From a virus, in IMG/VR virus record IMGVR_UViG_3300009378_000013, positions 1-49,001 of that record: DNA of 49,001 bases, one strand, 5' to 3'. Within the stretch, counting starts at the first letter, position 1, and each line of letters opens with the position of its first letter. Under the pieces are notes generated by a model. The model was given only the letters and a program-made list of their open reading frames with translations. It had not been told where the DNA came from and made no database searches. Positions 40,737 through 49,001 of this stretch are shown here, piece by piece. The position numbers and the translations under genes were made by a program.

Positions 40737-43700
40737 GGTCTTCCATACGATCTTTGAGGTCTTCCAACTGTTCCCAATTCCCACGCATTTGCCATTCAGA
40801 CTGATTAACACCAGCCCAACGAAGAGCCGCCCTGCCAAGTGACATATTTGCACTACCTACTTGGTACAGATCAGGGAGAATACCTGACAGGTGCGGTTCT
40901 TCGTTTTCATCCATCCACGTTCGGGCATAAGAACCGCCGAACATGTTATTCGCTGAATTGAAGGCAAGACGGCTGTATTCACCGTTGCTAAGAGTCAGAA
41001 GAATATCAAGAGCGGTCTGAAGCCCCGGTCCTCCGAACGATCCAGCGACCAAGTAACCAATCCCTTCTTCTGTTGACATTGGTCCACGACCAAATGCACC
41101 ACGCTCTTCCCTGTCCCGTTCATCTTCAAGCATGTAGGTAGCAATATCAAACGCGGTCTGGAATTCAGGATTCGGCATCAGACGAATCATTGATTCTGCA
41201 CCAAGAAGGATCGCCGCCCCCGCTACCATACCATGTGAAAGATAAAAACGGAACAGTCTTGATGCTGGATCACGCCCGTCAACAATCCCCTTGATTATTT
41301 TTGCGCCACTGTAACGCTGTCCCGGCAACGAGCCACGAATCCCGATCTTGGAAACATCAGAAGCCAGCTCCTTGTGATAGCGAGTCAAAAGCCTGAGCTG
41401 GGTTGCATGATATTTCTGGAACGCAAACAGAATTGGTCCCATTGGAGAACGAAGTACATCGTTGGTAAAGAAGGAACGATATTCACCTTGAACTAATTGA
41501 TTCGTTCTCATCGTTGCACGTTGAGCCATTCTGTCTGCTTCAACATGCAGAAATTCCGGGTTTGAATTACCGAATCGTCTTCGCAGATTCAAATATGCCT
41601 GATTGTAAACACGGCGATAAGAACCAAGCGCAATAGCACGAGTCTGCTTTTCCGACCATGTAAATCCTTTACCCAGAACTTCTGACGCACGACGAGTTTT
41701 TTCGGCTGTCCAATTAAGCAGCTTGTTGTCCCACCGCTTATAGGAATCCGATCCAACACCACCTCGATCACCACCAACATGATCCCAGAGGAGATCATTC
41801 ATACGGCGTTGCGATTCTGACAACATCACAGGACGATCAAAACCACCAGCAATCTGTTCTGCAGACGCAGCCTGTGTAGAGAACATATCAATCCTGTTTC
41901 GGATGACACGGCCCTCTGCTGTCTGCATTTCACGAAGACCGGTGTACATTGCTTTGATGCCCTGATCAACACCGTACATGGACATACCGCCAACAATGTT
42001 ACGAATAGGCGAAGCAATGTTAATTGCACCCAGCTTGGTCGTGAACTGTACGTTACCAAAGATTTGCGCGATCAATTCAATGTTCGAATCGTGAGGACGG
42101 GTAATATGATCCTCAAGCATCTTTGCTCGTTCAACCAGATATGTTAAACGATTAGCCCTGTGAGTTCCGACACCAGCACCACGTAACTTGGAAAGTTCTG
42201 CAGCAACCTCAGAATAGAATCCACCAAACTCTTTAGCAAAGATATTGTGTCGCCAGACACGATGATTCATCTCGAAATAACCAGCAATATCCTTCACAGG
42301 ATCAACAGAATCACGACCGATAACCCTTACATCATAACCATCAGCATCGGTTCTGCGAAGCATACTGGCTGAAATTTGCCCACCGCGACGAGCACCTTCT
42401 ACACCAGCCTGAGCCCGTGCAATATCCCATTTACCCATCGGATAGTATCGACGACGATGACCAAAACCAAGACCTTTGATTGAACCATAAAAGACGGTTC
42501 CCCCAGCACGAAGTTTGCTGACAGCACCGTTGTACTTTTTAATATCGGCCTGCATTAAAGCATTCCAATATGCCCACTCTTCCGATCCTTGCTTGTTTGC
42601 ATTACGAGCCACCTCGAAATAACGGCGTTGATGATGATGTTCGTTTCGAAGTGAAGCCTCCGCAGACTCGATCAGATAACCTTCCATCCGGCGATTGCCG
42701 TTTGAATCTTTACCCTCCCGCAAAAAGTCCTGCAAGAATCCAGCATGTTTCCCGCGAAGAGCTCCTTCATGCGAAACCCACAGTTCCGGGTTTTTAACTT
42801 CAGGAATTCCAACAAGAGCATCTTTCAAATCTTTGCCACCCTGAATCATTCGAACGGCGGCATACATTTCAGGGCGCAACGCAAACACCTGTGTGTCCCA
42901 CTTTTCTTCCAATGCTTTTGTTAAAGACTCCCGAACTCGATATTTTGCTGCTTCTCCTTTTGCGGCTTTATATCGCTTTTTCCATGTATTAACTTCTGAC
43001 TCGATCAATAACGGTTTATCTGGAAGCATTAAGCCGGGACGGCTGTCATACTTTTCACGTATAACACTGTATGCAGGTTCGTCCCGCAGGCCGATCATCA
43101 ACAGGTCTTGGAAATCCATTAAACGCATGGGTCTCTGGTCAACGGGTACGGTGTCCGGGTTTCGGTTTTGTAGTTTCCCCGCGAGATCGTGACTCCATGA
43201 CCAGAGACCCCTGCCTTCAAGTGTTTTCGCAAAGAATACACCGGCTTCGGGATCTTCTTGCTCAAGTCGAGAGAACAACTTTCTGAACTGCTGTAACTTC
43301 ATCCCCGAACGTGCCAAGAATTCCGCCTCACGTCCATGAGCCGTATTGATACCATCAAAGAATTTCAGCGCCTCGACTTCCATTCCGAAAATAGTATCCA
43401 TGAATTGGAGTTTTGCCATTAATGGTGATGCTGGACGATCTTCTGTCATTCGACTGGTCTTATCATTCCACTTCTGTCGAAGACGAAGAACTTCTTGTTC
43501 TGTTATTGGTCGAGGAAGATCCATCGACCACGCATCAATCTTATCCTGTGCCACATAGTAAAGCCATGCTTCGCCATCACCAATATCGGGATGACCAAGA
43601 AACTTTCTGACATCACTACGAAGAGCATCCAACTGAGTATCAGCTCTACGGTTTTCTCCCACAAACAGAGGAACCACATCCTGACCAACATCAAATATTT

Positions 43701-46700
43701 CATTTAAGTCTTTTCGTATCGAATCCCTGTGTGGCGACTTCGCCGCAACACTCCCGTGCGCTGTTACATGATCGGGTTGGCCTCCGAATATAGTCTTTGC
43801 CGCATCAAACAACACACCGAAGTTCACAGAACCTCGACGCATTTTACCGTACCGATTCAACTTTTCTCGTGCTGCGGCGATCCCATCTTCCATTTGTCGT
43901 TGGCGAAGAATTTCAAGAATCTGCTTTCTGTTCCCACGACCAAGAAAATGTAGAAGACTGCCAAAGTCTTCAGAATATTTAGCTTGTGTGACTAACTGAC
44001 CTTGCGCTTCCGGCAGATAGTGCTGATTAAACTTTTCGCCATAACGATTCTGTATTGCGTCTGTCAATGCCGCTGCTGGGAAAGTATCATCATAAAGGAA
44101 AAGCATGTCAGCCATCATGCGTTCAAATCTTCCCGTAGCTGGATCAGAAGACACGACCTGCATCATGTCTTGGACATTCCGGCTGACACCATTCACAATA
44201 CGAGATTTACCCGTGTTAGGATCAGTATCTACATACGAATCCCAACGGGTCTTAAAGCCTTTCGCTTCAGCAACCTCATGATCACGCATCAGATCATGAA
44301 CATCTTCGAGAATTTTCCAATGCTTGTTACCAAACAACCGCTCCCAACGGGCCTGCCCCTCTTCTGTAAACCTGAACAGTCTTTGACTGCCTTCATGACG
44401 TTTAACCAACCCCGATTGCCATGAATTAAAGTTCTTCAGCGACCACCCTTCTGGCTTAAACCTGCGTCGTCTGAACCAACTGTTCATAATCTGACGGTTT
44501 TCCCGAAACAGTGCTTCACGAGCTTTTTTATGTGTTTCAAAAGCCGCGTTACGACTGAACATCAATGGAGATGCGATCTCAACTTCGGCAAACCTTCTAC
44601 GGTTCTTTCCTGAGCCACGCTCAACCGTCCGAACCATTGGTTCAGCAAGCAGGCCGGTTTCACGCATCTTCAAGATCAACCGCTCGCGAGCAGACATCCC
44701 GCCCCTGCCAAGAACTTCAAGACGTTCAACAATACCGCCCATCAGATTTAGCGCATGGGAAAGCTCGATTCCGTTGGCCCTGCCTGCATTTTTCAATGCA
44801 CCAGAATTGCGAATACCAGCAGGAAGCAGGAATTGCTCCGGTTCTCCCTTTTTCCGTTTCAAAAGAGTTGGCGAAGTGGGCTGTTTTGCTATATCGACAC
44901 CAATCATCCCGCGAATCTCAGCAGAATCTGGAGAATAATACCACGACAAGAAATCAGCAGCAGCTCGTTCTGGGCCTTGACCCGTAATTCTGGTCACAAA
45001 GTTGAAAAACTCAAGCCGGTTGCCAATTTGCTTTTGTATGCCTGCCCACACCTTCGGTGTCTTTTGGATCTCTGGAATAGCTGTAAGCGGTCTCCACTTC
45101 CCGGCTTTTGTTTGCGCCTCAAACAATGACATCTCAAACAGAAGTGGATCATATCCTAAACGAGACATAGCGCGATGCTTCGCATTGTCGGTTGCAATGG
45201 AGGTCATGTACGCAGCCAGTTCGTCCATATCCTTGTTATCACGAGCTCGAACCCGTGTTTCAAGTTCACCAATCTTGATCTTTGGCTGAAGACGATTATC
45301 TGCAATCACCCGTCGCTGTGCCATCAACGATACAATCTGTCCGACAGCCTTTTGCCCATAGTGATATTCAGATGCTGTCTGTGCAATTGCATCACCATCA
45401 AACAACATACGACGAGCTTGTCCACGGATTGTTTCAATAAAACCTTGTTTCCGGTTTACAAATCCGGGTGACACCCCAGAAGACGGTTCATCTACCAGTT
45501 CATAAACAACATTTCCGTTCCGATCTCTTAGCAAAGAGTGATCATTGTTGAAAACAGGAACCTGCAGACGGCCCTTACCATCTGTAATTGACACCGGCGT
45601 AGACGGTTTATTGAAATATTCAAGGGTAGGACTTTTTGGATCAACACCAAGAGAATAATGTGCTGTATCAGCATCATAGTCAGCATCAAGACGGTTCTTC
45701 ACCTGTCTTGAATTCAACATTAGAACATTCCCACGACCTTCCGGCAACACACCGGCAACACGAACAGAGAAAAGGCCATCTTTACCACGAGTCGGGAAGC
45801 GACTAACCGCCATATGTAACTCAATACCAGCTGCTGCTAAGTCAACACCTTTTCCCGCGACCAACTGCTGATGCATTGCCCCATTATCGTGGAAAACATC
45901 ATCAAGAACTCGAACGTCGAAAGCCCGCTGCTTGTTTGCTGGATCTGCGTAGAACTTCTTGAGCACATTGTATGGGACATAAGCCTCCCCCGGCTCAACA
46001 AGTCCAAAAACATCAGGAACGATTGTTGAACGCTGTGCTCCCGGCATCGCAGCCTTCAGAATTCCATTAACATAAGCGCGACGAACAACATATGGCATGG
46101 CAAGCAGGCTTACAGCAGGCGACTGAATAGGCACACCGTTTGAAAGCAAGCGATTCAGGTCATTATAACTGGTCATGAATGCACCAACACCACGGGCTTC
46201 AGAATCACGCAAGAGAATATTCAATTCGTTCGCGAATTCTTTCGGGTTAGCTGTGGCTAGATCTATCATCAAATCAACATGATGATCAACCGCTGGGCCT
46301 AAAAGATCATCGACATAATGTTTTCCAATCCGCCCCGGTGCGAAATTCATGGCCTGAAAACCAAGACGACCGACTGCCTCTGAACCAGTTTGAACTGCCA
46401 CTCGCTTTACATCACGAGGCCGGAACCGGATTTTGTCAAGTGACCCGATTTTTTGAGCTGACCGAGCTACAATTATCTGTTCTCGTGCTGTAAAGTTTCC
46501 TTCAGCATCAAACAGGTCTGGAGCAATTTCCCGCATTCTTTGCTTTGCGGCTTCACCACGAGCGCCGTACATGTTCAGATCTGGAAAAGCAGTGATAACC
46601 GTCTTGAGCATGACTGGATGATTCTCCAACACACGCGCAACCTGCTCGATTGGCAAAGGGTTGCCCCTTCCGTCTACATCCAGCATCCCTGTAGATTTAC

Positions 46701-49001
46701 GATAACGAGTCCGCAATTCTGTCTCAGTGAATCCGGGCAATTTAGCATCCCGAATATCACCCACATTCATCGGGCGACCAAAGAATTCCAGCTTCGCCGC
46801 TTTTGCATCCAGAGGCGCACCGGTTGAAAACGAAACCTCATCAATCCAAGCTGATGGAGCCCAGCCGTGCGAATCAACTCGAACATTGTCTGGATCAAGT
46901 CCCGTCAACAACTGAGTGATCGCATCAATCTGATTGTCGTCAATCACCCTGACTTCAATCGGATTCTTTTTGAAGTGTTCATGCCCTTCAAGCGAAACCG
47001 CATCACGGATAATCGCTTTACCACGCTTGGAAGCAACGTCAAGTCCCTTGAATTTTCCGCCGGGGCCGAGTTCTGCTTCCGCAGCTTCCATGCGCGTTTT
47101 GATCTTAACCAGTTCTGCGTGTTGTGACTTCTCTGTTTTTCCTGTCAATCTGGCATCAAGCCATTCTTTTGCATCATTAATTGGCTTTTGTCCCTGCCAA
47201 CGCGCTTCCTGTTGTCCGGGCCAAAGCTCACGAAGAACCTGTTCATATAACTTCTGGACAGGCAGATCAGTAACGGCTTTTCTTGGACGAAGACCAACCA
47301 TTGTAGGCGAAACTTCAAAAGGCCAGTGCATAACAAGACCGGCCCGTTCAAGGGCTGCATCAACCATCATGATCTTTTCGGACGTATCCAACTTATCAAA
47401 AGAACCCGCCTGATCATGTGGATTGAAAATCATCCTTCCATCTTCTGTCTTTTCGTGCCGTCCTAAAAAGTTCAGATAAACAACGCCACCTATTTTCCCA
47501 TCATCTACCAAATCATCAAGAACAGTTCGTTTGTAATAATCTGGCAGTTTTTTCCCAGAACCATCTACATTTTCTGTTGGTCGTAATTTCAATTGACCGT
47601 CTGCCGAATAAACATCTGTGATGTCACGTTCGACTGCACTTCTGAGATTATTGTAAATCGCTCGCAGGGCGGTATGCGTGTCATGACCAAGAACAAATTC
47701 GCGCTTCAAATCCTCTCGCAACCTTCCATTCTTGGATTCGATATAGTCGCGAATTTCTCCGGCCTTCAAAGCACGAGGATCAACACCATAAACCGAACTC
47801 ATGATAGCCATAATCCATTGGTCTGGCGATAGTTCTTTTGCCATCATGATCAAATGCTGATCCGCTATCTGAAAACCAAGTTCGGGATTTTGAGTACGAT
47901 TCATAATATTGATGATGTCATCAACAGATCGGATACGGCTGAGGATAAAGTTCTCGTCGGTCGCAACATTATTATTACGTTCATAAACAACACCACCAAA
48001 GACCTTCTTTTGCGCTTCTTCCCCCGGAAGTTCTGACACCCCCTGACGGGTCTGTTCTTCTTTTGCTGCCGTCAAGATGCGTTCGACAGCATCTTCATAC
48101 TCAGTCTGAACACCTCGTTTGCGCTCAACCTCAACAAGCGATTCGGCAACACGGCGTACCTCATCTGTGCTGAGTTCAGAAACCTTCTTGGGAATTCCTT
48201 CCTCAACAATAGCATCACCTATCGGATCAGGACCGTCCTGTTCACGGATTGCCCCCTCTTCACGAATGATGCCTTCTTCTGAAACAACCTTACCTTCAGG
48301 CTGTTCTCTAACGATACCGGCTTCATCAGGGAGCCCCTCTTTAATACCGAAGAACTCTTCAATCTGAGCCAACAGCTCGGGTGTCTTATCTGTACGCGTC
48401 GTTCCTTTCGGCGTTTTCAGAAGAGCTTCACGGGTAGGAATAACAATATGAATATTAGGAGACGCCTCCATCGTTTGTTTCAACAACGGAAGAATCACCT
48501 TTGGATCACCTTGACCATGTCCAAGACCCATCAGGGGCAGATAAAACTGTACGTCCGGTTCAGATCGAGCACGATTGATCAGGCGGCGCAAACCATCCTT
48601 CATCAAATCAATATTGGCTTCATCACGCCAATGCTTTTTAACGTAAATTGGCATGACGTGAGGATTAGCCATGTAATCCTTAAACATCTTCGCCAAGCCA
48701 GCACCGTGGACATGCCCTTGATTGATTGGGACAACCACAACGCCTTGTCCATGAACAACAGCGGTCCCGAAAATATCCATCAGATCGCCACGAACTACCG
48801 GTTCTGTTGGAAGCTCCCCCGGCGGCATTTTCGTAGTACCAAGCTCGCCCTTACGTTCACCGGAAACTTTGCGAGACAATTCCATATATCGGTCTTTGCT
48901 GACAATTCTGCCTTTATACCGATATTGTTTTTGTCCCGTTTTTGTTGTGACAATTTTCAGGTCTGATGCTTTTGTCCTGCTTTCTGCTACCGCAGCATCA
49001 C
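40723..49001 (-). CDS. Giant virion protein, C-terminal part: macro domain and RNA-polymerase-like motif
   Basis: Continuation of the 3481-aa gene; residues 762-3481 are coded by 48885-40723. Residues about 790-916 resemble a DarG/TARG1-type macro domain: G-D-L, then NQGHVHGAGLAKMF, then K-H-W-R and a G-L-x-x-L helix, then FYLPLMGLGHGQGD. Such domains bind ADP-ribose and remove it from DNA or protein. A Pro/Glu-rich linker follows. Residues 1790-1834 resemble the catalytic double-psi barrel of RNA polymerase beta': R-F-P-T at 1790, then LDADYDADTAHYSL with aspartates 1828, 1830, 1832 and 1834 (45687-45667). An upstream lysine (about 1705, in ILKAAMPG) could belong to the partner barrel. The last third is helical, with a hydrophobic stretch near 3304-3330. 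N4-type phages also carry a ~3500-aa virion polymerase, but of the single-subunit T7 type. Ends with TGA at 40723, overlapping the convergent gene by 14 bp. Confidence 0.85.
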   Translation of the reverse strand, partial: DAAVAESRTKASDLKIVTTKTGQKQYRYKGRIVSKDRYMELSRKVSGERKGELGTTKMPPGELPTEPVVRGDLMDIFGTAVVHGQGVVVVPINQGHVHGAGLAKMFKDYMANPHVMPIYVKKHWRDEANIDLMKDGLRRLINRARSEPDVQFYLPLMGLGHGQGDPKVILPLLKQTMEASPNIHIVIPTREALLKTPKGTTRTDKTPELLAQIEEFFGIKEGLPDEAGIVREQPEGKVVSEEGIIREEGAIREQDGPDPIGDAIVEEGIPKKVSELSTDEVRRVAESLVEVERKRGVQTEYEDAVERILTAAKEEQTRQGVSELPGEEAQKKVFGGVVYERNNNVATDENFILSRIRSVDDIINIMNRTQNPELGFQIADQHLIMMAKELSPDQWIMAIMSSVYGVDPRALKAGEIRDYIESKNGRLREDLKREFVLGHDTHTALRAIYNNLRSAVERDITDVYSADGQLKLRPTENVDGSGKKLPDYYKRTVLDDLVDDGKIGGVVYLNFLGRHEKTEDGRMIFNPHDQAGSFDKLDTSEKIMMVDAALERAGLVMHWPFEVSPTMVGLRPRKAVTDLPVQKLYEQVLRELWPGQQEARWQGQKPINDAKEWLDARLTGKTEKSQHAELVKIKTRMEAAEAELGPGGKFKGLDVASKRGKAIIRDAVSLEGHEHFKKNPIEVRVIDDNQIDAITQLLTGLDPDNVRVDSHGWAPSAWIDEVSFSTGAPLDAKAAKLEFFGRPMNVGDIRDAKLPGFTETELRTRYRKSTGMLDVDGRGNPLPIEQVARVLENHPVMLKTVITAFPDLNMYGARGEAAKQRMREIAPDLFDAEGNFTAREQIIVARSAQKIGSLDKIRFRPRDVKRVAVQTGSEAVGRLGFQAMNFAPGRIGKHYVDDLLGPAVDHHVDLMIDLATANPKEFANELNILLRDSEARGVGAFMTSYNDLNRLLSNGVPIQSPAVSLLAMPYVVRRAYVNGILKAAMPGAQRSTIVPDVFGLVEPGEAYVPYNVLKKFYADPANKQRAFDVRVLDDVFHDNGAMHQQLVAGKGVDLAAAGIELHMAVSRFPTRGKDGLFSVRVAGVLPEGRGNVLMLNSRQVKNRLDADYDADTAHYSLGVDPKSPTLEYFNKPSTPVSITDGKGRLQVPVFNNDHSLLRDRNGNVVYELVDEPSSGVSPGFVNRKQGFIETIRGQARRMLFDGDAIAQTASEYHYGQKAVGQIVSLMAQRRVIADNRLQPKIKIGELETRVRARDNKDMDELAAYMTSIATDNAKHRAMSRLGYDPLLFEMSLFEAQTKAGKWRPLTAIPEIQKTPKVWAGIQKQIGNRLEFFNFVTRITGQGPERAAADFLSWYYSPDSAEIRGMIGVDIAKQPTSPTLLKRKKGEPEQFLLPAGIRNSGALKNAGRANGIELSHALNLMGGIVERLEVLGRGGMSARERLILKMRETGLLAEPMVRTVERGSGKNRRRFAEVEIASPLMFSRNAAFETHKKAREALFRENRQIMNSWFRRRRFKPEGWSLKNFNSWQSGLVKRHEGSQRLFRFTEEGQARWERLFGNKHWKILEDVHDLMRDHEVAEAKGFKTRWDSYVDTDPNTGKSRIVNGVSRNVQDMMQVVSSDPATGRFERMMADMLFLYDDTFPAAALTDAIQNRYGEKFNQHYLPEAQGQLVTQAKYSEDFGSLLHFLGRGNRKQILEILRQRQMEDGIAAAREKLNRYGKMRRGSVNFGVLFDAAKTIFGGQPDHVTAHGSVAAKSPHRDSIRKDLNEIFDVGQDVVPLFVGENRRADTQLDALRSDVRKFLGHPDIGDGEAWLYYVAQDKIDAWSMDLPRPITEQEVLRLRQKWNDKTSRMTEDRPASPLMAKLQFMDTIFGMEVEALKFFDGINTAHGREAEFLARSGMKLQQFRKLFSRLEQEDPEAGVFFAKTLEGRGLWSWSHDLAGKLQNRNPDTVPVDQRPMRLMDFQDLLMIGLRDEPAYSVIREKYDSRPGLMLPDKPLLIESEVNTWKKRYKAAKGEAAKYRVRESLTKALEEKWDTQVFALRPEMYAAVRMIQGGKDLKDALVGIPEVKNPELWVSHEGALRGKHAGFLQDFLREGKDSNGNRRMEGYLIESAEASLRNEHHHQRRYFEVARNANKQGSEEWAYWNALMQADIKKYNGAVSKLRAGGTVFYGSIKGLGFGHRRRYYPMGKWDIARAQAGVEGARRGGQISASMLRRTDADGYDVRVIGRDSVDPVKDIAGYFEMNHRVWRHNIFAKEFGGFYSEVAAELSKLRGAGVGTHRANRLTYLVERAKMLEDHITRPHDSNIELIAQIFGNVQFTTKLGAINIASPIRNIVGGMSMYGVDQGIKAMYTGLREMQTAEGRVIRNRIDMFSTQAASAEQIAGGFDRPVMLSESQRRMNDLLWDHVGGDRGGVGSDSYKRWDNKLLNWTAEKTRRASEVLGKGFTWSEKQTRAIALGSYRRVYNQAYLNLRRRFGNSNPEFLHVEADRMAQRATMRTNQLVQGEYRSFFTNDVLRSPMGPILFAFQKYHATQLRLLTRYHKELASDVSKIGIRGSLPGQRYSGAKIIKGIVDGRDPASRLFRFYLSHGMVAGAAILLGAESMIRLMPNPEFQTAFDIATYMLEDERDREERGAFGRGPMSTEEGIGYLVAGSFGGPGLQTALDILLTLSNGEYSRLAFNSANNMFGGSYARTWMDENEEPHLSGILPDLYQVGSANMSLGRAALRWAGVNQSEWQMRGNWEQLEDLKDRMEDLIGR
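40728..40740. terminator. Small hairpin at the convergent gene ends
   Basis: GACCT-ATA-AGGTC forms a 5-bp palindromic stem over the plus-strand stop codon, within the overlap of the two convergent genes; a second small palindrome (GATCA-AG-TGATC) lies just before it. There is no U-run, so as a terminator it would be weak. Confidence 0.25.
48883..49001. repeat. Terminal direct repeat, copy 2 (circular contig overlap)
   Basis: Second copy of the 119-bp overlap. Removing one copy gives a 48,882-bp circle. The repeat lies entirely inside the coding sequence of the giant virion protein, so the contig end is not an intergenic cos or pac site. Confidence 0.9.

Noticed and set aside
1-49001. Integrase, repressor/attachment site, CRISPR array, insertion sequence
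   Set aside because: No recombinase motif, no regular spaced repeats and no transposase were seen. The phage appears lytic, but absence is judged only by reading.

Overview
The window is one circular phage genome, opened at an arbitrary point. Bases 1-119 are identical to 48883-49001, so the unique circle is 48,882 bp. The opening cuts a giant gene: its 5' part is 2286->1 and its 3' part 48882->40723, both on the minus strand and in one frame. Gene content (TerS/TerL, portal, scaffold-like protein, SU10-type capsid, adaptors, a large nozzle-like protein, T7-like internal virion proteins, GH108 endolysin) points to a podovirus. The host is probably a Gram-negative bacterium, because there are Sec signal peptides, signal-anchored envelope proteins and a muramidase. 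I cannot name the host phylum.

Layout. (1) 24894 down to 1, then 49001 down to 40723, minus strand, about 33 kb: the late operon. In transcription order it holds a winged-helix protein, two small unknowns, the endolysin, a group of exported or membrane-anchored proteins (23269-19705), holin-like protein, TerS, TerL, portal, an exported protein, scaffold, capsid, head-tail proteins, nozzle, a coiled-coil protein, three small internal or membrane proteins, a 574-aa internal protein and the 3481-aa giant protein. Most junctions are 4- or 8-bp stop/start overlaps. (2) 25202-40736, plus strand, about 15.5 kb: the early/middle region. It starts with small unknown genes, then a structured-RNA zone including an abnormal tRNA-Leu-like gene (28935-29080), then a gene of foreign codon use, then DNA metabolism: Sak4-like ATPase, a protein with an SSB-type C-terminal tip, DnaC-like loader, Gp157-like, DUF932-like, DUF2303-like and RusA-like. 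It ends with a polytopic GT-C-like membrane protein. The two blocks diverge at about 24895-25202, where promoter-like sequences lie on both strands, and converge with a 14-bp overlap at 40723-40736.

How it may work. No DNA polymerase, primase or replicative helicase is recognisable; the loader suggests recruitment of the host helicase and replisome. Early transcription can use a sigma70-like promoter at 25099. The most notable element is the 3481-aa protein. It sits where T7 encodes gp16 and is probably packaged and ejected with the DNA. It carries a macro domain resembling DarG/TARG1 ADP-ribosyl-glycohydrolases (about residues 790-916). It also carries a segment resembling the catalytic double-psi beta-barrel of multisubunit-type RNA polymerases (R-x-P-T followed by D-A-D-Y-D-A-D, residues 1790-1834). 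If both hold, the virion would deliver in one polypeptide an RNA polymerase and an enzyme able to undo ADP-ribosylation by host defence. All of this comes from reading motifs; no database search was possible.
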